A DNA stretch of 64,000 nucleotides from Candidatus Ornithomonoglobus intestinigallinarum (GCA_018715365.1 DVLU01000104.1:1-64000), one strand, 5' to 3'. Positions 33,120-43,403 are shown, counted from the stretch's first letter. Numbers and translations: made by a program. The notes: a model not told the origin generated them from the letters alone.

Positions 33120-35366
33120 TTATTTTGTTATGCTTATATTTCCGATAAGCGAAGCCATTGTTGTGCCGGCCGCCGAAGCGCCCTCCCAAACGAACACTCT
33201 TGCCGTTTGAGCCCCGTCCTCCGGAAGCTCAAGCGTTACGGTATCCTCCGCGCCGTATACCGAATGTATCGGCTGCTCCGTCATCCGCACCATCGTGTTT
33301 GTTTCGTCAAAGAGAGCAAGCACTGCCGTCATAGCTCTGTCGCCCTCGTTGTTTGTAACTCTTACGCTTGCCTTAACCGTGCCGCTGCCGAAGCCCGAAA
33401 CAAATTCCGGGGCAATATCGAGCGCTTTTGTAACGGCCGCCGTTTCCGCCGATTTCACCGTAAGCGGCTCCTCGTCGCCGTTTATGGGCATTGCGATAAA
33501 TTTTACCGTTCCGCCCGCGTCGGCCGCCGTGGGAGTGTACGATACGGGCGTTCCGTCAAGAAACGCGCTCCCGAGGCTTATATACCGGCCTTCAAACGAC
33601 CTCATTATTTTTACGAGCCCGCCCGGAATATCACCGCTTATTTCGTACGTAAGCTCAACCGGGAAGCCTTCTATGGGCTGTCCCGAAATATTAAGGCCGC
33701 GCACCTCCGGAGCTGTTTCCGGCTCGTCCGGTATATCCGGCTCATCGGGCTCCGTCATATCCGTTATCTCAATGTTTGCTATGTGATAAACGGCATGCTG
33801 CTCGCCGTCGCCTATCTGGAAATAGAATATCGGCACTCTGTAGCTGTCCGTTTCTATATTGCAGTCATACTCAAATTCATACGTCTGCCATTCCTTTGTG
33901 AGCATCGCCGGCGTACCGTCCGGAAGCGTCAGCGTTTCGTACATCGCTTCATAGCTGTCCGTTGAATTTGACGCAAACCTGTCCATAAGCGGATATATTT
34001 CTATTTCGTCGGAGCCGGAATCCCAGCTCTCGCCCTTTGCCGAAAACGTTATTTTGTATTTTCCGCCCTGCTTTGCGGCTATGCCCTGCTTTAAGCCGCC
34101 GTAATCGGCGGTTTCCGTTATTTTAACGCTCTGCGAAGCGCCCTCGGGGGCGTCCGAAACAACCTCCGCCGCGGCGCCGTCTTCGTTCCAGCCGTCAAGA
34201 CCGTTTTCAAAGCTGCCGTTATATACCATTTGGGGCAGCTCCTCTATTTCAAGCTCGTCTATGCAGTAGCACTCAAGACCCGTTCCCGAGCCCACTCTCG
34301 GGTACACATACGGCTTTGTCTGCTCAAACGTCGCAAGGCTGTTTTTGTAAATCATCTCTATCTTCTGCCACTCGTCCGTAAGCACAAGCTTCTCGGGCGA
34401 GCTTGTTATTGCCGTCTGCGGCAGGAATTCATAATTTGTTGTTATCGAATCGTCGGTTTTTCCGTCCTTGCGGTCAACTATGAGCTTAAATTCCTTGCCG
34501 ACCGTCGCCGCGTCTCCCGCCTTTGCATACAGTGATATTCTGTACGCCTTGTTGAATTCCATCGGCGCGCGCTGCTTTATGCAGCCGTAATTTCCGGTTG
34601 ACGTTATCATAACGCCGTTTTTTGTGCCGTTTGCGCCCTCAACAAGCTCGGTTGTGCAGCTTGATTTTGACCATGCGGTGTCGTCGTAGCCCGTTTCAAA
34701 ATTGCCGTTTTTGAAGCCTATCGACGTATCGACAACGGCGTCGCCGCCCTCCTCCGTTACCGGCTCCACGATAAGATCGTCCAAAAGGAAATCTATCGGG
34801 TTTCCGTTTGTTGACACAAGCTGGCCGTTTCCGACTCTCATTTCGACCGTCGCGTCGCCGTCGCACGTTTCAACCGTCTGGCTGTTCAGCCGTCCCGTGC
34901 CCTCGTAAGTAAACGTTGTTGTGATATAAACGTACTCGTCTTGGCTGTACGGGATATTGCTTACCGAAATATCGTTAAAGCAGCTCGCATTTTCGGCGGG
35001 GCTGCCGTCGGCAAGCTTCTGATGCGTGTATATTATAAAATGGAAGCTGCTGTTTGACGGAATATCGCCGACCATTTTCACCCATGCCGACAGCCTGTAG
35101 GTTGTGCCCTTTTTTATCCGGAACGGAAATTTTGCCGTGCCGAAATCGCGCGTTGCCGTTATCCTCGCTGCGCCCTGCGTTCCGCCGACGCCGCCGGCTG
35201 CACGCGCTATGGAGGCGTTCGACGCCGTGGCGTTTATCGGCTCATCCTTTTCAAAGTCCTCGTATACCCACGGATATTCCGCATACGGCTTCGCCGATAC
35301 GGGCAGCGCCGAAAACACCGGCAGCGCCATTGCGATCGTCAGTGCCGCGCAAAAAATTCTTTTCAT
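33120..35366 (-). CDS. Secreted protein with three CBM4/9-like modules
   Basis: 748 residues: signal peptide (1-25, ending PVSA), three jelly-roll modules (about 28-205, 215-380 and 385-540, the last two opening with FKNGNFE and YNGSFENGLDGW), a Pro/Glu/Asp-rich linker (PDEPDIPDEPE), an Ig-like domain and the shared C-terminal beta domain. No catalytic motif or anchor found. Likely a polysaccharide-binding scaffold or capture protein; its modules resemble those of the neighbouring SGNH and beta-helix proteins, so they probably bind the same polymer. Confidence 0.78.
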   Translation of the reverse strand: MKRIFCAALTIAMALPVFSALPVSAKPYAEYPWVYEDFEKDEPINATASNASIARAAGGVGGTQGAARITATRDFGTAKFPFRIKKGTTYRLSAWVKMVGDIPSNSSFHFIIYTHQKLADGSPAENASCFNDISVSNIPYSQDEYVYITTTFTYEGTGRLNSQTVETCDGDATVEMRVGNGQLVSTNGNPIDFLLDDLIVEPVTEEGGDAVVDTSIGFKNGNFETGYDDTAWSKSSCTTELVEGANGTKNGVMITSTGNYGCIKQRAPMEFNKAYRISLYAKAGDAATVGKEFKLIVDRKDGKTDDSITTNYEFLPQTAITSSPEKLVLTDEWQKIEMIYKNSLATFEQTKPYVYPRVGSGTGLECYCIDELEIEELPQMVYNGSFENGLDGWNEDGAAAEVVSDAPEGASQSVKITETADYGGLKQGIAAKQGGKYKITFSAKGESWDSGSDEIEIYPLMDRFASNSTDSYEAMYETLTLPDGTPAMLTKEWQTYEFEYDCNIETDSYRVPIFYFQIGDGEQHAVYHIANIEITDMTEPDEPDIPDEPETAPEVRGLNISGQPIEGFPVELTYEISGDIPGGLVKIMRSFEGRYISLGSAFLDGTPVSYTPTAADAGGTVKFIAMPINGDEEPLTVKSAETAAVTKALDIAPEFVSGFGSGTVKASVRVTNNEGDRAMTAVLALFDETNTMVRMTEQPIHSVYGAEDTVTLELPEDGAQTARVFVWEGASAAGTTMASLIGNISITK

Positions 35367-35389
35367 GCTTCATCTTCCTTCCGTGATGC

Positions 35390-38300
35390 TTATTTGACGT
35401 TTACCGTCATTGCAAAGCTTCTTAATATTCCCTTTTCGGCGACGGCAAAGCAAAGCTCCGCCGTGCCGCTTCCGACCGCTTTTATATTAAAATCGTCCGT
35501 AACCTCGATAATATCGGGATCGGCGTTCTTTATATAAATATCGGAATATTCATAATCATACAGCTCGCCCTTGCCGGTCAGCGCCGTTATAACAAGCGGC
35601 GCCGTTTCGCCTGCGGAGAGCGTGTATTCCGTCATTGCTTCAATGTCCTTAAGCCCCGAATTATGCTTCTTTGCCGTTTCGTCGCTTATGCCCGACTCAT
35701 CTATAATATCCCGCGCCTCGGGCGGCCACGACGATGCGTCGCATACGGCGGGCTCTTGGACCTCGTTGTTTATTCCGTCGTTTCTGCTGTTTGACGTTGT
35801 TGAATAATTATTTAAAAATCTGTTGTTCTTTATCGAATCCGTCCACAGATGCAGCCACTTTGTGGGCGTGCCGCTGCCGCCGCCGGCGCCGTAAAGCAGC
35901 GGATATGCGCTGAGATCCATGACGTTTGAGCTGAACTCCCAATACTGCGAGCCCTCGTCGGGATAAAGCGCCCCGTAGAAATTCCTGACGTCCTTAATAT
36001 AATTTCCGCGCACGTAATTATACCCGTTTCCGCTTGTGTTGCCTATGGTGTATATCGCGCCGCCGTCGTAGACCTTATCGTTTAACACGTTATGTATAAA
36101 GTTTTTCTCAACAACAAGGTTTTCCGTTGCCGTGCCGCTGTCCTCATACGTTGCCCAGCCGTGACCGAGCGACATCCCGCTGTAGGGGCTGTCGAATATC
36201 TCGTTGTTTGCTATGACCGTATCCTTCGGGAACGCCGCCGAAAGCGCCGCCGCCGATTTGTAGTCAACGCCCGTTGTGTGTATGTAATTATCGGTTACAG
36301 CGTTGTTTCTTACAACGTATTTTTCGTCCTTCGGATTTATATAAATATCATAATCGCCGGACGGCACTCCGAGAGATACCGCGGAACCCGAAATATCGTA
36401 AAATTCGTTTCCGTCTATAACGCAGTTTTTAACGCCCTCAGTAAGCTTCATTGCCGTTATGCCTATTTTTGAAAATTCGCAGCCGTAAAACGCAATGCCG
36501 TTTACGTTTGAAAGCTCCACGGCGGCATCGGGCAGCGAGCCCGCAACGCCGTTTTGATAATTGTTCTGCGTATCGGCAAGATAGCCCTGCTCAGTGGGCC
36601 TGAGCCACGTCGAATACTTAAAATCAATATCCCTGAACTCTATGTTTTTGACGTTTCTGTCCGCCGTGCCGCGTATTGTCAGAAGCTTTTCGGCAGCCGG
36701 AATTTCAACGTCGGCCGTTTCCATATCCTCAAAAAATCTCGGTATGTAATAGAGATACCCCTCGTGCCTGTCAAGATACCATTCGCCTTCTTCATCAAGC
36801 AGCTCGTAGGCGTTTTCGTAATACGCCGGCAGATAATCCTCCGTTACCGACGACTGTCCCTTATTCTGTATCTTGTTCCAGCCCGTCGGATTCATTTTTA
36901 TCACCGTTTCGCCGCCGCTTTCGCTTACCGATTCAACGGCGCACCGCGGATTTGACCACTTGACGTAGTAAACCATCTCGAGCTCCTCGGGATGTGCAAA
37001 CTCGGCAAGCTCCGGATTATCGCACACATAGCCCGCGGCCGTGTGTACGGCGTCTGTAAGCCCCGCTTCGCTTCTTGCCCTTGTGCCGCGTATGCCGTTT
37101 ACGTACAGCTGCCTGAAGTCAATCCCGGTACCCACATACGAGCGGTAAATATTTTTTTCGCTGTCGAAGAGCTCCCAGCCCTCGGCCTTTACTCCGCCCG
37201 ATATTTCGGCACGGCCTTCATATGAGGTGAAAACTATTTTGTGATCGCCCGCGTTATCGGAGGGCGTAAAAGCCGCCGGCTCCGTTATCCTGTGCGTTCC
37301 GCCCTTGAGGAAAACATAAACATCTCCCTCCGGGGCAAGCGCTGCCGCTTTTTCCTTGGCCGCGCCTATCGTCATAAGCGGCTCATCATACGTTCCCGCG
37401 CCGCCGTCGTTTCCCGCATCGGGATCAACGTATACAAGCTGCGCGCCCGAGAGCTTTTCGATCCTCTGCGGCTCTGCAAGCGGCTCCATCGTATGCCTGT
37501 CAAACACAAGCACCGCCGCCGAAGCGCCGTCCGCTTCCGCTTCAAGGCGGTATTCCGCCTTTTCGCCGCTTTGTATATCTATATTTTTCAGCTTAACTCC
37601 GGCAAGAGCGCCGTCGCCGTTGTACACGGCAAGCGCCGCAAACGCTTCCGTCGGCTCCGCGCCCGCCTCGGCCTTTACGGAAGCCGAAAGCGTTTTGTCG
37701 TTTTCCGTCCATACCGCGTTTTCAAACAGCGTGACAACGCTTGCCTCCCCTGCCGTCCTTCCGGTCTGCGCCGATGCAAACGATACGGGCGCTCCGTCAG
37801 CCGTTACGGCGTATGCCGAAAATTCAAGATAGCTGTTTTTGTCATTTTCCGTTACCGTATATTCAAAATACGGCTCGGAGGTTTCCTCCGTGTAAACTAT
37901 CGCCGATTCCGTTCCCGATTTGCGTCTTACCGCGGCGGCGTAGCATACAATATCTTCATCGCCCGAATAATCCATATCGGCGCGTATCGTTTCGCCCGCC
38001 GCTGCCGTGCCGGCAAGCGTGAGCGTCATATGCTGCGCCGCGCCGGCGCCGTTTTCGGTTATTTTAATATCGTCTATGCAATATTCGACCTTTTCCGGCT
38101 CCCCACTGCCTATCCTTATATACATCGTCGGATAGCCTTCGCCGCTGCCGTCATAATTATATCTGTAATTTATTTTATATTCGCTCCATTGCGAGCCTAT
38201 CGTCATGTTGTTTTCATCGCGGAGATACTCATAGCTTTTTATCGTATCATCCGTTTTTGAACCGTGCCTGTCAAAGATAAGCTGCACCTGTGAATTGAGC

Positions 38301-39145
38301 GTCTGCTCGTCGTCCGTTTTCAGGCGGAACGAAACGGTGTAATCGGTATTGAATTCAACCGGCACCTGCTGCGACAAATTCGACATATTCCAGCTGCCGC
38401 CGACTTTTGCGTAGCTTCCGTCCGCATCGTTTTCAACGCTTACCTTTGCGGAGGAGGATATTTTCCATGAAGTGAGCGCGCCGGCGCTTTCAAAATCGCC
38501 GTCCGAAACGATGTTGCCGTCGTCGGCTCTCATAACCGGCATTACAACGAGATCGTCAAGATAATAATCGACGGTGCTGCCGTTTGGCGATGTTGATGCG
38601 ATATTGCCGTCGCCTATTCTTATATCGAGCGTACCGTCCTCCGTGACGGGCACTCTGTTTGTCACGCCGACAAGCTTGCCCATACCATCGCATACGTACC
38701 TCGCCGAAACGCGCGTCCACCGGCCGGCTTTTAAGCCCGCGTCGTTTACGCTCACCGTGGTGTATGCCTTCTTTTCCGGATTATCGGCCGAGGGCGCCTG
38801 GAACACAAACTGCACTCTGTCGATAAGCGGCGTTTCCTTCATCATTATCATACATGATATTTCATACGTAACGCCTTTTTTCTGCGTCATTTCAAACGAC
38901 GGCGCGCCCGCGTTTTTTGTTACTGAAACGCCGAGCGCTCCTGCCGAACCGCCGTATGTCCGCATGGCGCTTCTCGATAGTGTTGAATTTACGGCCGTTA
39001 TATGGCTTATATCGCTCGATTCAAAGCTTTCGCGTATCCATTTATCGGGGAGCGCCCCGTCCGCGGCGGCCGGCAGCGCGGCAAAAAGCTGCGCCGCCAA
39101 AACCGCCGTCATAAGCAGGCTTATAAGCTTAAATGTTTTTTTCAT
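35390..39145 (-). CDS. Giant secreted beta-helix enzyme with CBM modules (GH141-like?)
   Basis: 1251 residues: signal peptide (1-28), two CBM4/9-like modules (about 30-205 and 207-365), Ig-like and shared beta domains (370-560), then a right-handed parallel beta-helix domain (about 568-1150) starting YVDPDAGNDGGAGTYDEP and containing LYVNGIRGTRARSE, HEGYLYYIPR and YDGGAIYTIG. A C-terminal Ig-like domain closes the protein. The LYVNG-R-TRAR stretch recalls GH141-type (fucosidase/xylanase) beta-helix enzymes, but a polysaccharide lyase is also possible. It is a paralogue of the SLH-tagged neighbour but has no SLH domains, so it is probably released. Confidence 0.78.
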   Translation of the reverse strand: MKKTFKLISLLMTAVLAAQLFAALPAAADGALPDKWIRESFESSDISHITAVNSTLSRSAMRTYGGSAGALGVSVTKNAGAPSFEMTQKKGVTYEISCMIMMKETPLIDRVQFVFQAPSADNPEKKAYTTVSVNDAGLKAGRWTRVSARYVCDGMGKLVGVTNRVPVTEDGTLDIRIGDGNIASTSPNGSTVDYYLDDLVVMPVMRADDGNIVSDGDFESAGALTSWKISSSAKVSVENDADGSYAKVGGSWNMSNLSQQVPVEFNTDYTVSFRLKTDDEQTLNSQVQLIFDRHGSKTDDTIKSYEYLRDENNMTIGSQWSEYKINYRYNYDGSGEGYPTMYIRIGSGEPEKVEYCIDDIKITENGAGAAQHMTLTLAGTAAAGETIRADMDYSGDEDIVCYAAAVRRKSGTESAIVYTEETSEPYFEYTVTENDKNSYLEFSAYAVTADGAPVSFASAQTGRTAGEASVVTLFENAVWTENDKTLSASVKAEAGAEPTEAFAALAVYNGDGALAGVKLKNIDIQSGEKAEYRLEAEADGASAAVLVFDRHTMEPLAEPQRIEKLSGAQLVYVDPDAGNDGGAGTYDEPLMTIGAAKEKAAALAPEGDVYVFLKGGTHRITEPAAFTPSDNAGDHKIVFTSYEGRAEISGGVKAEGWELFDSEKNIYRSYVGTGIDFRQLYVNGIRGTRARSEAGLTDAVHTAAGYVCDNPELAEFAHPEELEMVYYVKWSNPRCAVESVSESGGETVIKMNPTGWNKIQNKGQSSVTEDYLPAYYENAYELLDEEGEWYLDRHEGYLYYIPRFFEDMETADVEIPAAEKLLTIRGTADRNVKNIEFRDIDFKYSTWLRPTEQGYLADTQNNYQNGVAGSLPDAAVELSNVNGIAFYGCEFSKIGITAMKLTEGVKNCVIDGNEFYDISGSAVSLGVPSGDYDIYINPKDEKYVVRNNAVTDNYIHTTGVDYKSAAALSAAFPKDTVIANNEIFDSPYSGMSLGHGWATYEDSGTATENLVVEKNFIHNVLNDKVYDGGAIYTIGNTSGNGYNYVRGNYIKDVRNFYGALYPDEGSQYWEFSSNVMDLSAYPLLYGAGGGSGTPTKWLHLWTDSIKNNRFLNNYSTTSNSRNDGINNEVQEPAVCDASSWPPEARDIIDESGISDETAKKHNSGLKDIEAMTEYTLSAGETAPLVITALTGKGELYDYEYSDIYIKNADPDIIEVTDDFNIKAVGSGTAELCFAVAEKGILRSFAMTVNVK

Positions 39146-39187
39146 TGTTCTCTCCGTTCCGCCTCAAAGAAGGCCTTAAGAGTTGAT

Positions 39188-39212
39188 AAAGTGACAAGAT
39201 GCGCCGCTTAGC
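39188..39212 (-). repeat. 25-nt direct repeat, copy 1
   Basis: AAAGTGACAAGATGCGCCGC plus TTAGC, repeated exactly 105 nt further on. It lies between the two beta-helix genes. Confidence 0.8.
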
Positions 39213-39292
39213 ATTTTATTACTCGCCGCGCGATAAGCAAGCAGATTGTTGCTTGAAAGAGCGCCGACGTATGTTTATACTTCAAGCTCTTG

Positions 39293-39317
39293 AAAGTGAC
39301 AAGATGCGCCGCTTAGC
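39293..39317 (-). repeat. 25-nt direct repeat, copy 2
   Basis: The second copy covers the stop codon of the 1356-residue SLH enzyme. The repeated segment may mark a local duplication or replacement of the gene's 3' end. Confidence 0.8.
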
Positions 39318-42300
39318 GCGTCGGCGAAGTGAGTTCCATATTGCCGGATCTGCAGTATACCTGGAAATACCCCTGTTCCGTAAGCGCGTCTTCGCCGGTA
39401 TCGAGATAATCTATCACTTTTACGTCGTTTATGTATGCTACGATTCTCACGCCGCCGTTTTCGTTGCGCGCGCCGCATTTTACGGTATATTTTTTGCCGT
39501 ATTCGAAATTGCACTCAACTCTGTCGCCGGCAAGCGATTCATAGCCGGACTGGTTGCCGTATATTACTGTTCTTGCGCCGTCGTTAAATCTTTGCAGCTC
39601 GAGGTAGCCCTGGCCGAAGGTCAGCATGTACTGGCTTGAACTCGAATACGGGCTTGTTGTGTCGCTTGCCCTGAAGCATACGGAGGGCCAGCCGCTTTCG
39701 GCGTTTATTTTAATATCGAAATTAAAGAACTCGTCTTTAAATTCGCTTGCCGCGTAGGCTATAAACGACGACGGCGTTGCAATGCTCATGCCGTTTGTGA
39801 TTTTTGCCTTTACGACGTTGTTGTCCATTGTCCAATCCTCGGGGTGCGCAAGCTCCTCGGTGAAGTCGTAGCCGAAGTCCTCCATTGTTTCGCCCATTGC
39901 GTATATTGTGACGGGGACTTCCGTTTCAAGAGTTACGCCGTCGTAGGTGACTGTAACCTTAAGTGTCGTTTCGCCGGCGCTTTCGCCCTTAACGACCATG
40001 CCGTCGTTTGAAAGCACGCTTGTGTCGGCTATATCGAGAGTTACGTTTTCGGGCGTAAGCTCACGTCCGAATTTCGATTCGGCCGTAACTTTTATTTCGT
40101 AATCGGAGCCCTCCTGCATACGCACGTTTCTTGTGTTGAGCCTTACCTCCGTCAAAATATCGTCAACGGTGACGCTTATTTCATGCGTTTTTATAAGATC
40201 GCCTATTAAAATATCGCATATTATCTGCGTCTGTCCCTGCGAAACGGCGGTCACGGTACCGTCTGCGGCAACCGATGCGACCTCGGGATTGCGGCTTCTG
40301 AAATAGACATGGCTCATATCGACCTCGGCGGACTGCTTCTTTCTGCCGATGCCCGACAGGCCTATTTTAAACGTTTCGCCGCTTCTTACGTCGTATTCGT
40401 CTTGGTCTATTGTTACCTCCTGGCACGTATCGTTATAGCGCGCGAGGTATTCCGGCTCAAGGCCGGCCTCGTCCATTATGCTCTGCGCCTCCTCGGGCCA
40501 GTTTGCATCGGGGTAAACGTTTGCCTCCTCGAAAACCGAGTTTGTGCCGTTGTACGTCCTGTTTGCCGTTGTCGAATAATTATCGACATACTGCATATTT
40601 CTTATTGTAGACGCCCAGCAGTGCAGCCATTTCGATTCGCCCCTGTTGTTGCCGTTTCCGTACCAGTACGGAGTATCGGTAAGGTCTATGACGTTTTTCG
40701 TAAGCTTCCAATACTGCGTGCCCTCGTCGGGATACAATGCCCCGTAATAGTTTCTTATGCTCTCAAAATAATTTTCCCGGACAAGATTGGGATTTTCCAT
40801 CGTTCCCGCCGTTGCGCCCATAAGGTAAATCCCGCCGCCGTCGTATATCCTGTCGCTCATAACGGCATGGATATAATTTTTCTCAACAACAAAATTTTCA
40901 AGCGCCGTCGTTTCCTTCGTATCCCATCCGTAGCCTATATGCATGCCGCTGTAGGGGGCGTCAAAAATTTCGTTGTGGGCGATAAGCGTATCCTTGGGGA
41001 AGCCCGCCGATATTGCCGCCGCCGATTTATAATCAACGGCTATTGAATGGATATAGTTGTTTGTTATCTTATTGTTCCTTATAACGTACTTTTCCTCCTG
41101 CGGGTTCCATACGTTCGAATCTCCCGTATCGGCTTCGCCGAGCGATATTGCGCTGCCAGAAATATCCCAGAACTCATTGCCCGTTATATCGCAGTCCTTA
41201 ACGGAGCCGAAAAGCGAAATCGCCGTTATTCCGAGCTTTGTGAAATTGCAGTCGTAAAACTTTATGTATCTTCCGTTTTCAACCCTCAGTGCGCTCTCCG
41301 GCATTATCGGCACTCCCGACTGGCGTATATGGTTATTCTGCGCGTCGGAATGGCCGTTGTTCGTTGACGGGCGAAGCCACGTTGTATATGCAAATTCAAG
41401 GTTGTCAAAATACAGATTGTGGACGTTGTCGTCAACCGTGCCCGCTATCGTTATCATTCTCTCCGTTACGGGAGCCACAATATCCGCCGCCGCCATATCC
41501 TCAAACGAACGCGGTATGTAATAGAGATAGCCCTCGTGGGTATCGAGATACCATTCGCCCGGCTCATCGAGAAGCTCTATGGCATTTTCGTAATACACGG
41601 GCGCCGTCACCGACGTGCCGCCCTTGTTCCTCACCGCGTTCCAACCGGGCTGGTCCATAACGAGCGTTATTGTGCCGTCGTCGTTCTGCGTTATTGACGC
41701 AACGCCGCAGCGCGGATTTGTCCACTGCTCGTAATAAACCATTTCGAGATCCTCAACGTGCTTGTAGCCGGCAAGGAACGTATCCGTTGTGGTATGTCCG
41801 ACCTCGCCGTTATCCGTTGTGCAGTTTGAAAGCCCCGAGGTGCTTCTTGCCCTTGTCGCTCTTATGCCGTTTACAAACAGCTGGCGCGTATCGAGGCTCT
41901 TGTCAACCTTTGCGCGGTATATGTTCATATCGGCGTCGTAAAGCGAGAAGCCGTCTATATGAACTCCGCCCGAAAGCACGGGCTTTTCATCGCCCCACGA
42001 CGTATAGATTATATTATAGCCGTTTGTGCCCGAATCGTCGGGGCCGAATTCAAGCGCGGAATCTATATAATATTCTCCGCCCTTTATAAACACAAACATG
42101 TTTGCGCTCATATTTTTGCTGTATTTTGAAGCCATCGACTTGGCGGCCTGTACCGTTGCAAGCGGTTCGCCCTGGCTGCCGCTGCCGGAATCGCTGCCGT
42201 TTTCGCCGTCAACAAATATGGCAATGCGGCTTATTCCGTTTGCAAGGTTAAGATACATAACGGCTCCCTGCGCTCTTGTAAGCGTTTCCTTCGGCTTAAA

Positions 42301-43383
42301 GCTTCCGTCCTCGAAGCCGTTTATAAAGCCCGCCGCCGAAGCTGCTGCAACGCTGTCCGCGGCATAAAGAGAAATGTCCGACGCGTCGGAATACGTCTTT
42401 TTGTCATCGCCGCCGTCGCCGCCTACGTTTTTAAGCTTTGCGGCATAATTCAAAATAACGGCCGCGTCCTCGCGCGTTATCGGCTCGTTCGGCCTGAACC
42501 TGCCGCCCACGGTGAGCGGCGCGGCTATAAGGCCTATATCCTTTGCCGTCTGTATATCCTCGGCATACCATTCGCTGCCGTCTATATCTGCGTATGCGCC
42601 TTTGTATTTGCTCGGGTCAAGCCTGAACATTTCTATAACAAGCTTAACAAATTCCGCCCTTGTCATTTCTGCGTCGGGCTTAAATTCGCCGTTTCCGACG
42701 CCGTTTATCATGCCGTTTGACGCAAGCGCCTTGACCGAATATTCGGCCCAGTGGCCGTTCATATCGGAAAACGATATTTCCTCCGCGCCGTTATCGGCAA
42801 GCGGCGTGGGCGCGGGCGTCGGAACGGGAGTTGCCGTCGGCTCAAGCTCGTCCCACGAATCCTCCGACGGACGCTCAACAACGCTTACGTCGTCAAGATA
42901 ATGCGTAAGCGACGTTTGCCCGTCTCCTATTCTGAACTCAAGCGTTCCGTCTCCGTCAACCTCGCCGCCCTTTGAGTTGTAGCCGGTGCAGTTATACGTT
43001 ATCAATACCTTCTTCCAATTTTCATCTATCGGCTCGTTTGACAAAAGGTAATTCCAGCCGCCCGCTCCCGTTGCGAAATTCTGAATAACGGTGACGGTGC
43101 TCGAACCCTCCTCAAGCCTTATATAAAAGCTTATATCGTATGTTTTGCCCGCTTTGAAATTCACGGTCTGCGCTATTGCGCTGAAGCCGCCCTTAAGCTC
43201 GACCTTTGCGCAGCCGCCGGAATAACCGTTTTCATCCCAGCTTACGCCGGCTCCGTAGCGCGCCGTCCAGCCCGAAACATCCGACGTAAACGACGGGTTC
43301 TCTATCATGTTTTCCGCCGCAAAGACATTTGCTCCGCAAAACAGCATTAAAAGCACAAGCATAAACATCGTCTTTATTTTCAT
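39313..43383 (-). CDS. SLH-anchored giant beta-helix enzyme
   Basis: 1356 residues: signal peptide (1-22), CBM4/9-like module (about 24-165), Pro/Thr linker, three SLH domains (about 203-380, with MTRAEFVKL, ITREDAAVI and LTRAQGAVM), a right-handed beta-helix domain (about 386-985, with YINGIRATRAR-like FVNGIRATRAR), two bacterial Ig-like domains (to about 1150) and a C-terminal LamG-like sandwich. The SLH set sits inside the chain, between CBM and enzyme. SLH binds pyruvylated wall polysaccharide, so the enzyme should be displayed on the cell. Paralogue of the next gene; activity (GH141-like or lyase) unproven. Confidence 0.82.
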   Translation of the reverse strand: MKIKTMFMLVLLMLFCGANVFAAENMIENPSFTSDVSGWTARYGAGVSWDENGYSGGCAKVELKGGFSAIAQTVNFKAGKTYDISFYIRLEEGSSTVTVIQNFATGAGGWNYLLSNEPIDENWKKVLITYNCTGYNSKGGEVDGDGTLEFRIGDGQTSLTHYLDDVSVVERPSEDSWDELEPTATPVPTPAPTPLADNGAEEISFSDMNGHWAEYSVKALASNGMINGVGNGEFKPDAEMTRAEFVKLVIEMFRLDPSKYKGAYADIDGSEWYAEDIQTAKDIGLIAAPLTVGGRFRPNEPITREDAAVILNYAAKLKNVGGDGGDDKKTYSDASDISLYAADSVAAASAAGFINGFEDGSFKPKETLTRAQGAVMYLNLANGISRIAIFVDGENGSDSGSGSQGEPLATVQAAKSMASKYSKNMSANMFVFIKGGEYYIDSALEFGPDDSGTNGYNIIYTSWGDEKPVLSGGVHIDGFSLYDADMNIYRAKVDKSLDTRQLFVNGIRATRARSTSGLSNCTTDNGEVGHTTTDTFLAGYKHVEDLEMVYYEQWTNPRCGVASITQNDDGTITLVMDQPGWNAVRNKGGTSVTAPVYYENAIELLDEPGEWYLDTHEGYLYYIPRSFEDMAAADIVAPVTERMITIAGTVDDNVHNLYFDNLEFAYTTWLRPSTNNGHSDAQNNHIRQSGVPIMPESALRVENGRYIKFYDCNFTKLGITAISLFGSVKDCDITGNEFWDISGSAISLGEADTGDSNVWNPQEEKYVIRNNKITNNYIHSIAVDYKSAAAISAGFPKDTLIAHNEIFDAPYSGMHIGYGWDTKETTALENFVVEKNYIHAVMSDRIYDGGGIYLMGATAGTMENPNLVRENYFESIRNYYGALYPDEGTQYWKLTKNVIDLTDTPYWYGNGNNRGESKWLHCWASTIRNMQYVDNYSTTANRTYNGTNSVFEEANVYPDANWPEEAQSIMDEAGLEPEYLARYNDTCQEVTIDQDEYDVRSGETFKIGLSGIGRKKQSAEVDMSHVYFRSRNPEVASVAADGTVTAVSQGQTQIICDILIGDLIKTHEISVTVDDILTEVRLNTRNVRMQEGSDYEIKVTAESKFGRELTPENVTLDIADTSVLSNDGMVVKGESAGETTLKVTVTYDGVTLETEVPVTIYAMGETMEDFGYDFTEELAHPEDWTMDNNVVKAKITNGMSIATPSSFIAYAASEFKDEFFNFDIKINAESGWPSVCFRASDTTSPYSSSSQYMLTFGQGYLELQRFNDGARTVIYGNQSGYESLAGDRVECNFEYGKKYTVKCGARNENGGVRIVAYINDVKVIDYLDTGEDALTEQGYFQVYCRSGNMELTSPTR

Positions 43384-43403
43384 CTGCTGCCGCTCCTTTC
43401 GCC

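Noticed and set aside
37241-38260. 339-residue plus-strand ORF
   Set aside because: Antisense shadow of the giant beta-helix gene; composition dominated by R, Y, F and A, no domain, no ribosome site.
39188-39317. Possible CRISPR array
   Set aside because: Only two repeat copies with an 80-nt interval that is not spacer-like, and no cas genes.
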